NCBI GenBank assembly: GCA_002359085.1
Contig: DEQB01000030.1
Coordinates: forward strand, 1-12,742
Origin: Erysipelothrix sp. UBA3377
Lineage (GTDB): Bacteria > Bacillota_I > Bacilli_A > Erysipelotrichales > Erysipelotrichaceae
Length of the DNA stretch: 12,742 nucleotides
Direction of reading: 5' to 3'
The notes beneath the pieces were generated by a model. That model was not told where the DNA came from, did not search any database, and worked only from the letters and a program-made list of their open reading frames with translations. Below are positions 7,574 to 12,742 of the stretch, piece after piece (position 1 is the stretch's first letter; each line of letters begins with the position of its first letter). The position numbers were made by a program, and so were the translations under genes.

Positions 7574-8849
7574 AGTAATTGGTGCAGGTTTAGCAGGCAG
7601 TGAAGCTGCTTACCAACTTGCGAAACGTGGATACCATGTAGAACTTTATGAAATGCGTCCCGTAAAAATGACGCCAGCCCATGTTACTTCAAACTTTGCT
7701 GAATTGGTTTGTACCAATTCCTTTAGAAGTGATGCCCTAAGTAATGCGGCAGGACTCTTAAAGGAAGAGATGCGAATTTTAGATTCTGTGATTGTAGCCT
7801 CAGCGGATGGTTCAAGAATTCCAGCAGGAAGTGCTTTGGCTGTAGACCGTGATGGTTTCAGTGAAAAAGTAATGGCTGTTTTAAATGAATTTGATAATAT
7901 TACTTTAATGCGTGAAGAGTTAACAGAGATTGATCCCGATATTCCAACGATTGTTGCAACGGGTCCTTTAACTTCAGATAGTTTGAGTCAATCTATCGCC
8001 AAACTTTTAGATACCGATGCTTTATATTTCTATGATGCAGTGGCACCCATTGTGGATGGGGAAACCATTAACTTTGATATTGCTTATCGTAAGAGTCGTT
8101 ATGATAAGGGTGATGGAAAAGATTATATCAATTGCCCCATGACCAAAACAGAATTTGATGCATTTCATATGGCAGTGATGGCGGCAGAGTTATCTCCCAT
8201 GCGAGAGTTTGAAGATGTGAAAGTTTTTGAAGGTTGTATGCCGATTGAAGAAATGGCCAGCCGTGGTCCTAAAACAATGACCTTTGGGCCGTTGAAACCT
8301 GTTGGACTTGAAAAACCCGATGGAAATCGTCCTTATGCAGTCGTCCAACTGAGACAAGACAATGCAGCGGGGACTTTGTATAACCTTGTTGGATTCCAAA
8401 CTAGAATTAAATGGGGAGATCAAAAACGTATCATCCAAATGATTCCTGGACTGGAAAATGTTGAAATTGTACGTTATGGTGTCATGCATCGTAATACCTT
8501 TATCAATGCTCCAAAGAGTTTGAATGCTTTCTATCAAATGAAGGACTATCCAAACTTATTCTTTGCGGGACAAATTACAGGGGTGGAAGGTTACATTGAA
8601 TCTGCAGCCAGTGGTTTGTATGCTGCTTTAAATATGACACAATACCTGGAAGGCTCATCCATGCTTTCACTTTCAAAAGAAACCATTATGGGTGCGATGG
8701 CAGGTTATGTTGCGAGTGCCAATCCCAATAGTTTCCAACCGATGAATGCGAACTTTGGTTTGGTAGAAAACCGCCTTAAAGATAGAGATTTGATGGCAGA
8801 AAGAAGTTTAAATCATGTCAGAACGTATCAATCAAGCGTATCTGGATAA
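7557..8849 (+). CDS. trmFO: Folate-dependent tRNA (uracil-54) C5-methyltransferase TrmFO
   Basis: Flavoprotein that makes ribothymidine (m5U54) in the tRNA T-loop using methylenetetrahydrofolate and NAD(P)H, replacing the SAM-dependent TrmA route. The 430-residue product begins with the FAD-binding signature VIGAGLAGSEAAYQLA (7-22). Cys52 in LVCTNSFRSDA and Cys227 in EGCMPIEEMA are the two conserved cysteines, and GQITGVEGYIESAASG (338-353) is the conserved C-terminal flavin-binding segment. Length is typical. The gene overlaps the end of topA by 17 nt and has only a weak purine-rich ribosome site, which suggests translational coupling. It overlaps the start of xerC by 35 nt. Older annotations call this gene gid. 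Confidence 0.96.
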   Translation: MKQKVRVIGAGLAGSEAAYQLAKRGYHVELYEMRPVKMTPAHVTSNFAELVCTNSFRSDALSNAAGLLKEEMRILDSVIVASADGSRIPAGSALAVDRDGFSEKVMAVLNEFDNITLMREELTEIDPDIPTIVATGPLTSDSLSQSIAKLLDTDALYFYDAVAPIVDGETINFDIAYRKSRYDKGDGKDYINCPMTKTEFDAFHMAVMAAELSPMREFEDVKVFEGCMPIEEMASRGPKTMTFGPLKPVGLEKPDGNRPYAVVQLRQDNAAGTLYNLVGFQTRIKWGDQKRIIQMIPGLENVEIVRYGVMHRNTFINAPKSLNAFYQMKDYPNLFFAGQITGVEGYIESAASGLYAALNMTQYLEGSSMLSLSKETIMGAMAGYVASANPNSFQPMNANFGLVENRLKDRDLMAERSLNHVRTYQSSVSG

Positions 8850-9711
8850 TTTCCTAAAGCATATTAAAATGACCCACACTGCTTCTGAACATACTGAGGA
8901 AAGTTACAAAAATGATGTATCACAATTCTTGGAATATTTAGAGGGAGAGGATTTATTAAAGTTAGATCAGGGTGTGGGTTTTGGTTATGTGAACGCACTG
9001 TATGAAATGGAACTTGCGTCGTCTAGTATTGCACGCAAGATTTCAGCCTTGCGTTCTTTTATGAAGTTTATGCAATTAAACTACGGGGCGACACGTAATC
9101 CTTTTTCAGCCATTACCGTTCGCCAAAGTCAAAAACGTTTGCCTAACTTTCTAATGTATAGTGAGTTAGAGACGTTAATTACTTCTTGTGATGATACGGA
9201 CTTGGGTTTAAGAAATCGCGTGCTGATTGAATTGATGTATGCGACGGGTTTGCGTGTGAGTGAAGCATGTAATTTACAGATTCAGGATATGGATATTGAA
9301 AATAGAACCTTGCGTATTTTGGGTAAGGGCAATAAGGAACGCATTTTATTTTTCTATGAATCGCTTCAAGATTTATTGAAAGCTTATATTCGTGAAAGTC
9401 GGAGTCGATTGATGGATGATGCGCATGATTGTTTGTTTGTGAATGGAAAAGGGAAACCATTGACGTCCAGAGGGGTTCAATATATTCTCAAAACTCAAGG
9501 TGAAAAAGCAAATTTAAGGATGCACCTTCATCCGCATATGTTGCGTCATACTTTTGCGACCCATCTTTTAGACAATGGCGCAAGTTTGAGAATCGTACAG
9601 AGTTTGTTGGGTCATGAATCGATCAGCACGACTCAAATTTATACGCATGTGAATATGGATAAACTCAAACGTGTCTATGAAACTGCGATGGATAATGTTA
9701 AAGTCACATAA
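8815..9711 (+). CDS. xerC: Tyrosine recombinase of the XerC/XerD family
   Basis: Site-specific recombinase expected to resolve chromosome dimers at dif with a partner Xer protein. The 298-residue product has an N-terminal SAM-like core-binding domain (about 1-100) and a C-terminal catalytic domain. The full catalytic set is present with the spacing of E. coli XerD: Arg147 in TGLRVSEA, Lys171 in GKGNKER, His241 and Arg244 in HPHMLRHTF, His267 in LLGHES and the nucleophile Tyr276 in QIYTHV. The start at 8815 overlaps trmFO by 35 nt with a weak AGAAAGAAG site; the next ATG (8869) would cut into the N-terminal domain. XerC is preferred over XerD because it follows topA-trmFO, as codV does in Bacillus, but sequence alone does not settle it. 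No dif-like site was recognised. Confidence 0.92.
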   Translation: MSERINQAYLDNFLKHIKMTHTASEHTEESYKNDVSQFLEYLEGEDLLKLDQGVGFGYVNALYEMELASSSIARKISALRSFMKFMQLNYGATRNPFSAITVRQSQKRLPNFLMYSELETLITSCDDTDLGLRNRVLIELMYATGLRVSEACNLQIQDMDIENRTLRILGKGNKERILFFYESLQDLLKAYIRESRSRLMDDAHDCLFVNGKGKPLTSRGVQYILKTQGEKANLRMHLHPHMLRHTFATHLLDNGASLRIVQSLLGHESISTTQIYTHVNMDKLKRVYETAMDNVKVT

Positions 9712-9734
9712 TTTACCATGGTTTTTAAATCTAA

Positions 9735-9762
9735 TTAACACAATTGAAATGTATTATATAGT
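9735..9762 (+). promoter_or_regulatory. Predicted sigma-A-type promoter in the xerC-yceD gap
   Basis: TTAACA (9735-9740) and TATAGT (9757-9762) each match the consensus at five of six positions, with a 16-bp spacer. The predicted start is near 9769, inside a perfect palindrome. The only thing downstream before the terminator at 9854-9882 is a short non-coding stretch, so the product would be a small RNA of about 115 nt. Activity is inferred only. Confidence 0.5.
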
Positions 9763-9779
9763 TGTAAGAAGTTCTTACA
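9763..9779. promoter_or_regulatory. Perfect 8-1-8 palindrome, candidate operator
   Basis: TGTAAGAA-G-TTCTTACA is a perfect inverted repeat with a single central base. It adjoins the predicted -10 element and covers the predicted transcription start, the usual place for a repressor site. The geometry resembles operators of Fur-family regulators (Fur, PerR, Zur), but the bases do not match a consensus I can name. With one base between the arms it is unlikely to act as an RNA hairpin. Confidence 0.5.
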
Positions 9780-9882
9780 TGTATAAACAATTCTCCTTAT
9801 TCATGCCCCTTGTGAATATTCGTTTATGCAAAATTTCTTTCCCCTTATATTTGAAAAAAGAACCACATCAGGTTCTTTTTTT
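9769..9882 (+). ncRNA. Candidate small regulatory RNA with C-rich loop
   Basis: The stretch lies between a predicted promoter and a strong terminator, and I see no plausible coding frame with a ribosome site. A 6-bp hairpin TATTCA (9798-9803) / TGAATA (9813-9818) presents a nine-base loop TGCCCCTTG. Two further pyrimidine-rich stretches, TCTCCTT (9792-9798) and TTTCCCCTT (9839-9847), are complementary to ribosome binding sites; TCTCCTT is an exact complement of the murB site AAGGAGA (10801-10807). Unpaired C-rich motifs of this kind are characteristic of Firmicutes small RNAs that block translation starts. The alternative is that this is simply the 3' untranslated end of xerC. Confidence 0.4.
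9854..9882 (+). terminator. Strong Rho-independent terminator, also functional-looking in reverse
   Basis: AAAAAAGAACC (9854-9864) pairs perfectly with GGTTCTTTTTT (9871-9881) around the loop ACATCA, and the T-run reaches 9882. The A-run on the 5' side gives a T-run on the minus strand, so it could stop transcription in both directions. It probably ends both the xerC message and the candidate small RNA. Confidence 0.9.
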
Positions 9883-10015
9883 AGGAAAGTGTTGTTTTTC
9901 GTTTAATTTGGGGCTTGATCAGTGAAAATTGTGATTAAAAAACCCATTGTGGATATGATTCGATAACTGCTGGGATTTGAGGAAAGTTCGCGAAATAATT
10001 TTTAAGCATTTCTAT
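9883..10015. other. Non-coding remainder of the xerC-yceD gap
   Basis: The gap between xerC and yceD (9712-10071) has no gene I can support. Its left part holds the promoter, palindrome and terminator listed separately. In this part I see only a short TTCGCGAA palindrome (9987-9994) upstream of the yceD promoter, which may be chance. A minus-strand open frame (9935-10165) runs across the yceD promoter and start, has no ribosome site, and is not credible. Confidence 0.6.
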
Positions 10016-10044
10016 TTGACTTTTAGTATGCTTTTCAATATAAT
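10016..10044 (+). promoter_or_regulatory. Sigma-A promoter of yceD-rpmF
   Basis: TTGACT (10016-10021) and a perfect TATAAT (10039-10044) are separated by 17 bp, which is nearly ideal. Transcription should start near 10051, giving a leader of about 20 nt with the ribosome site AAGGTGAG (10061-10068) before the yceD ATG. This is the best promoter in the window and fits high expression of a ribosomal protein unit. Confidence 0.88.
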
Positions 10045-10071
10045 TAAGAAGCGATAAAGCAAGGTGAGAAA

Positions 10072-10584
10072 ATGAAATTCCATATATATGATTTGGAGGA
10101 ATTTGAAAACAACGTAATTCATATTGATGAACCAATTCAATTTGAAGAAACGGACGTTGCTCCAAATAGCCGCTTTACTGAAATTAGTGAAGTGGAAGTA
10201 ACGGGTACAGGATTCTACGATAGTAAATCAAAAGAGTTTGTAGTCGGTTTAGAAATTTCATATCAAGTCGTTGTCCCATGTGCCATCACTTTAAAACCTT
10301 TAGATTTGGAACTTAATACACAAGTTTCTGAGGTCTTTGGATTTGGAGAGGTTGATGATACAGAAGATGTAATACGGGTAGATGGTGATGAAGTTGATTT
10401 ACTGCCGTATATCTATAGCGCAGTGATCGCTGAAATTCCTTTGAAAGTGGTTGATCCAGATCTTGAAGTTTATCCTTCAGGAGACGGTTGGGAAGTCCTG
10501 ACTGAAGATCAGTTTAAAAAACAAAAGGAAGCATCGATTGATCCCAGACTTGAAAAATTAAAAGACTTTAAATTTGAAGATTAA
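10072..10584 (+). CDS. yceD: YceD/DUF177 family protein (YlbN-like), ribosome-associated partner of rpmF
   Basis: Member of the DUF177 family that sits directly upstream of rpmF across most bacteria. Plant and bacterial members have been tied to 23S rRNA accumulation and 50S assembly, but the biochemical role is not settled. The 170-residue product is acidic. It has the central segment with VPCAITLKPLDLEL (88-101), a run DDTEDVIRVDGDEVDLLPYIYSAVI typical of the family's middle region, an IPLKVVDPD segment and the C-terminal DPRLEKLKDF motif (157-166). Only one Cys (90) is seen where many members have a CxxC-like pair. The start is fixed by AAGGTGAG at 10061-10068. It is the first gene after a strong promoter, and rpmF follows after 20 nt, so the two are cotranscribed. 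Confidence 0.88.
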   Translation: MKFHIYDLEEFENNVIHIDEPIQFEETDVAPNSRFTEISEVEVTGTGFYDSKSKEFVVGLEISYQVVVPCAITLKPLDLELNTQVSEVFGFGEVDDTEDVIRVDGDEVDLLPYIYSAVIAEIPLKVVDPDLEVYPSGDGWEVLTEDQFKKQKEASIDPRLEKLKDFKFED

Positions 10585-10604
10585 CAAAGTGGAGGTGAAT
10601 ACAT

Positions 10605-10748
10605 ATGGCAGTACCAAAGAGAAGAACTTCGAAATCTCGTAAAGCAAAAAGAAGAACACATGTAAATCTACCTAAAGTAACAATCGTGAAAGATTCAGTT
10701 ACAGGAGAGTGGAAGTTACCACATCGCGTAGATCGTGATACAAAATAA
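10605..10748 (+). CDS. rpmF: 50S ribosomal protein L32, short cysteine-free form
   Basis: L32 is a small basic protein of the large subunit. The 47-residue product begins MAVPKRRTSKSRKAKRRTH, the near-invariant N terminus of Firmicutes L32. The rest (residues 20-47) aligns with the usual C-terminal half only as far as the HRV segment. Firmicutes forms are usually 56-60 residues, commonly with a four-cysteine zinc ribbon; here there is no cysteine, and the last ten or so residues are missing. Some bacteria (including E. coli) have cysteine-free L32, so lack of zinc is not unusual alone. The ATG at 10605 has GGAGGTG at 10591-10597. No frameshift restoring a longer tail is evident. A terminator follows 6 nt after the stop. 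Confidence 0.95.
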   Translation: MAVPKRRTSKSRKAKRRTHVNLPKVTIVKDSVTGEWKLPHRVDRDTK

Positions 10749-10754
10749 ACTTTT

Positions 10755-10783
10755 AATCTTGGTTGGTTTACCAAGATTTTTTT
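10755..10783 (+). terminator. Rho-independent terminator after rpmF
   Basis: AATCTTGGT (10755-10763) pairs perfectly with ACCAAGATT (10770-10778) around the loop TGGTTT, followed by T to 10783. It separates yceD-rpmF from murB-murJ. Confidence 0.92.
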
Positions 10784-10795
10784 ATGTGTTATCAT
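10767..10795 (+). promoter_or_regulatory. Weak candidate promoter of murB, embedded in the rpmF terminator
   Basis: TTTACC (10767-10772) and TATCAT (10790-10795) are 17 bp apart, matching consensus at four and five of six positions. A start near 10802 would fall within the murB ribosome site AAGGAGA (10801-10807), which makes it doubtful. murB needs either this promoter or readthrough of the rpmF terminator. Confidence 0.28.
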
Positions 10796-10811
10796 GTGAA
10801 AAGGAGATACT

Positions 10812-11693
10812 ATGAAAAATTATTTCGTACTCAATCACGCATCAATGAAACGCTACAATACATTGCGTTTGGAGGTTACAGCCCATACAGTTGTAATGCC
10901 ATACTCAATGGATAGTTTTGTGGACGCATTGCGTGATTTTGATGATAAAAAAATAGTGATTATCGGAAATGGATCCAACATCCTTTTCTCTAAAAATTAC
11001 TATGATGAAGCATATTGTTTCATTATTACAAATTTAATCAATGACATTACGTATGACGGCAATGAAATTGTCTGTGAAGCGGGAACCAGACTGCATCGTT
11101 TGGCTTGGTTTTCCTGTGAACAATCGTTGGGTGAACTTGCTTTTGTGGAAGACATCCCTGGAACTATTGGGGGTGCACTCTTTATGAATGCAGGCCAATG
11201 GCAATATACGATTGGTCAATATGTAAACTGGATTGAAGTTTACAATGCAGAGACAAAGGAAATCCAACGTCTCATCCCAGATGAAGCATTTTTTGCGTAC
11301 CGTCATTCTAAATTGAATGAGATGCCTGTTTACGTATTACGTTGTGGTATTAAAGCAATCCCTGGGGATTACAACGAAGTCTTGAGTAAAATGCTTGAGT
11401 ACCGTCATGAACGCTATGTTAAACAGCCTCGTAATTTTGCGAATGCAGGATCTGTATTCAAACGTCCAAAAGATAAAGATGGTAATTCATTATTTGTTTG
11501 GAAATTATTTGATACTGTTGAACTGAGAGGATTCAGAATTGGGGATGCCCTTGTTTCTGAAAAACATCCTGGGTTCATTGTGAATGCAGGCAATGCAACA
11601 GTTGATGATATGGCAGATGTTATTACTGAATGTAAGAAACGCGTTAAAGATACATTTGATGTTGATTTAGAACTTGAATGGCGCGTTATTTAA
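10812..11693 (+). CDS. murB: UDP-N-acetylenolpyruvoylglucosamine reductase MurB
   Basis: Cytoplasmic FAD enzyme that reduces UDP-GlcNAc-enolpyruvate to UDP-MurNAc with NADPH, the second committed step of peptidoglycan synthesis. The 293-residue product shows the FAD-binding segment IGNGSNILFS (51-60), the conserved EDIPGTIGGALFMNAG (113-128), YRHSKL (163-168) with Arg164, the proton-donor Ser214 in NAGSVFKRP, SEKHPGFIVNAGNAT (249-263) and a terminal catalytic Glu (289) in LELEWRVI. The short length suits the Gram-positive type II form. The region DGNSLFVWKLFDTVELRGFRIGDA replaces the more common AGKLIDxAGLKGxRIGGA and is somewhat divergent. AAGGAGA (10801-10807) supports the start. The murJ start is 9 nt after the stop, so a two-gene cell-wall unit is likely. 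Confidence 0.95.
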   Translation: MKNYFVLNHASMKRYNTLRLEVTAHTVVMPYSMDSFVDALRDFDDKKIVIIGNGSNILFSKNYYDEAYCFIITNLINDITYDGNEIVCEAGTRLHRLAWFSCEQSLGELAFVEDIPGTIGGALFMNAGQWQYTIGQYVNWIEVYNAETKEIQRLIPDEAFFAYRHSKLNEMPVYVLRCGIKAIPGDYNEVLSKMLEYRHERYVKQPRNFANAGSVFKRPKDKDGNSLFVWKLFDTVELRGFRIGDALVSEKHPGFIVNAGNATVDDMADVITECKKRVKDTFDVDLELEWRVI

Positions 11694-11702
11694 GGTGATA
11701 AT

Positions 11703-12742
11703 ATGAAAAGAACAACGCTAATGGTTATGATTGTTACCGTAGTTGCAAAAATATTTGGATTTCTAAGAGATAGAGTCATCTATTACTTTTTTGGCTATGG
11801 TGTTATCAGTGATGCGTTTTCACTTGCGTTTGGAATCCCTTCATTATTATTGTCGGTGGTTGTTGCTGCACTGGTTACTGGTTTTATTCCCATGTACACA
11901 CGTATTGACCATGATGACCCCGATAGTTCAAATACATTCGTAAACAATGTATTCAACATTTTGGTTCTTTTCTCATTTGTTATGGGACTGATGATGTTTT
12001 TGTTTCCCGGATTGATTGTGAAGTTGACTGCGTCAGGATTTAGTGCTGAAGCCAATGCATTGGCAACACAGTTTGTTCGTATATTTTCAGTGAGTGTTAT
12101 TTCGGTAGCAGTCATTCAACTGGGAACGGGTTTCTTAAATATAAATGACAGTTTTTTATTACCGAACTTAATTTCTATCCCAAGTAATATCATCATTATT
12201 GGGTCTGTGGTGGTTTCACATTCAACAGGCAACACCAATATGATGGGTTATGGGGGTGCGATTGGATTTACACTTCAAGGTGTGATGATGTTGATATACA
12301 TGTATCGCTATGGATTTAGATATAACTTTATTTTAGACTTTAAAGATAAGTATTTGAATGAAATGATCATTATTTCATTGCCAGTACTGCTCTCATCCGT
12401 TGTGGTTGCTTTGGATGATCTACTGATGCGTTCATACGCTACGATCATTCACGCTGATGGGGGTTACTCCTTTATCAACAGTAGTTACCGTTTGAATGGA
12501 TTTGCGACGAGTTTATTTGTGGCTGGGGTCCTTTCAGTCGCGTATCCTACCATTGCTAAGGCAGCGGCTAAAAACGATCGTGTTAAGGTTGTTCATTCTA
12601 TGCATGATGCAATCTTATTAATCGCGTTGTTCATCATTCCAGCGACCATTGGATTTATAACATTGAGTTATGAAGTGGTTGCGTTTGTGTATGGTGGTGG
12701 AAAAGTTGGCCCTGATGAATTGGTTGTTTTATCAAACATTTT
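11703..12742 (+). CDS. murJ: Lipid II flippase MurJ (MviN family), 3'-truncated by the window edge
   Basis: Multi-pass membrane protein of the MOP exporter superfamily that moves lipid II across the cytoplasmic membrane for cell-wall assembly. The 346 visible residues have alternating hydrophobic segments, about eight or nine spans, out of the ~14 and ~500-550 residues expected. Family landmarks are KIFGFLRDRVIYYFFG (16-31) with Arg22 and Arg24, SDAF (36-39), GIPSLL (44-49; often IPN) and FIP (61-63). The frame stays open to the last base. The ribosome site AAGGTGAT (11692-11699) overlaps the murB stop codon, indicating tight coupling with murB, the enzyme that makes the precursor sugar. The partial sequence cannot exclude another MviN-family transporter, but the context favours MurJ. 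Confidence 0.92.
   Translation, partial: MKRTTLMVMIVTVVAKIFGFLRDRVIYYFFGYGVISDAFSLAFGIPSLLLSVVVAALVTGFIPMYTRIDHDDPDSSNTFVNNVFNILVLFSFVMGLMMFLFPGLIVKLTASGFSAEANALATQFVRIFSVSVISVAVIQLGTGFLNINDSFLLPNLISIPSNIIIIGSVVVSHSTGNTNMMGYGGAIGFTLQGVMMLIYMYRYGFRYNFILDFKDKYLNEMIIISLPVLLSSVVVALDDLLMRSYATIIHADGGYSFINSSYRLNGFATSLFVAGVLSVAYPTIAKAAAKNDRVKVVHSMHDAILLIALFIIPATIGFITLSYEVVAFVYGGGKVGPDELVVLSNI

Noticed and set aside
9712..9730. CCATGG palindrome followed by T-run just after xerC, as a terminator
   Set aside because: The inverted repeat has no loop, so it cannot form a stable RNA hairpin; the real terminator is at 9854-9882.
9671..9925. Plus-strand open frame of 84 codons after xerC
   Set aside because: It starts inside xerC, has no ribosome site at any internal ATG, and reads through the strong terminator hairpin; composition is not protein-like.
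9987..9994. TTCGCGAA palindrome upstream of the yceD promoter
   Set aside because: An 8-bp self-complementary word is expected by chance and nothing nearby repeats it.
9935..10165. Minus-strand open frame of 76 codons
   Set aside because: It begins inside yceD, crosses the yceD promoter and ribosome site, and has no ribosome site of its own.
1..12742. Mobile elements, CRISPR arrays, tRNA/rRNA genes, prophage or defence systems
   Set aside because: None seen: no transposase, no spaced repeats, no tRNA-like cloverleaf; all genes are conserved housekeeping genes on one strand.

Overview
The window is about 12.7 kb of chromosomal housekeeping DNA from an AT-rich Gram-positive (Firmicutes-type) bacterium. 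Evidence: purine-rich AGGAGG-type ribosome sites, a short ThiI without a rhodanese domain, folate-type TrmFO, the neighbourhood ffh/rplS/lepB/rbgA/rnhB/dprA/topA/trmFO/xerC, and a MurB/MurJ pair showing that it makes peptidoglycan. The gene set and order would suit an Erysipelotrichia relative (for example Erysipelothrix), but that placement is inference from memory and not a search result. All genes are on the + strand. I see no mobile element, CRISPR array, tRNA or rRNA.

Layout: (1) 1-2742: the 3' part of thiI, then ffh (SRP GTPase) and rplS (ribosomal protein L19). A 111-nt structured gap before rplS looks like an autoregulatory ribosomal-protein leader, and a strong terminator follows rplS. 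(2) 2791-4786: lepB, rbgA and rnhB, tightly packed or overlapping, with a plausible terminator overlapping the end of rnhB. (3) 4828-9711: dprA, topA, trmFO and xerC, with overlapping junctions for the last three. (4) 9712-10071: the only large non-coding gap. It holds a promoter-like pair, a perfect 17-bp palindrome over the predicted start site, a short C-rich hairpin and a strong terminator, which together look like a roughly 115-nt small RNA gene. A near-consensus promoter for the next unit follows. (5) 10072-10748: yceD and rpmF (a short, cysteine-free L32), closed by a terminator. (6) 10812 to the end: murB and a 3'-truncated murJ.

Functionally the window joins protein export (Ffh targets preproteins, LepB cleaves them), 50S ribosome supply and assembly (L19, L32, RbgA and the YceD partner), tRNA modification (ThiI s4U8, TrmFO m5U54), DNA topology, repair and segregation (TopA, RNase HII, DprA, XerC) and cell-wall synthesis (MurB, MurJ).

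The genes themselves are mostly ordinary. The points worth a second look are the candidate regulated small RNA between xerC and yceD, the structured leader of rplS, and the truncated cysteine-less L32.
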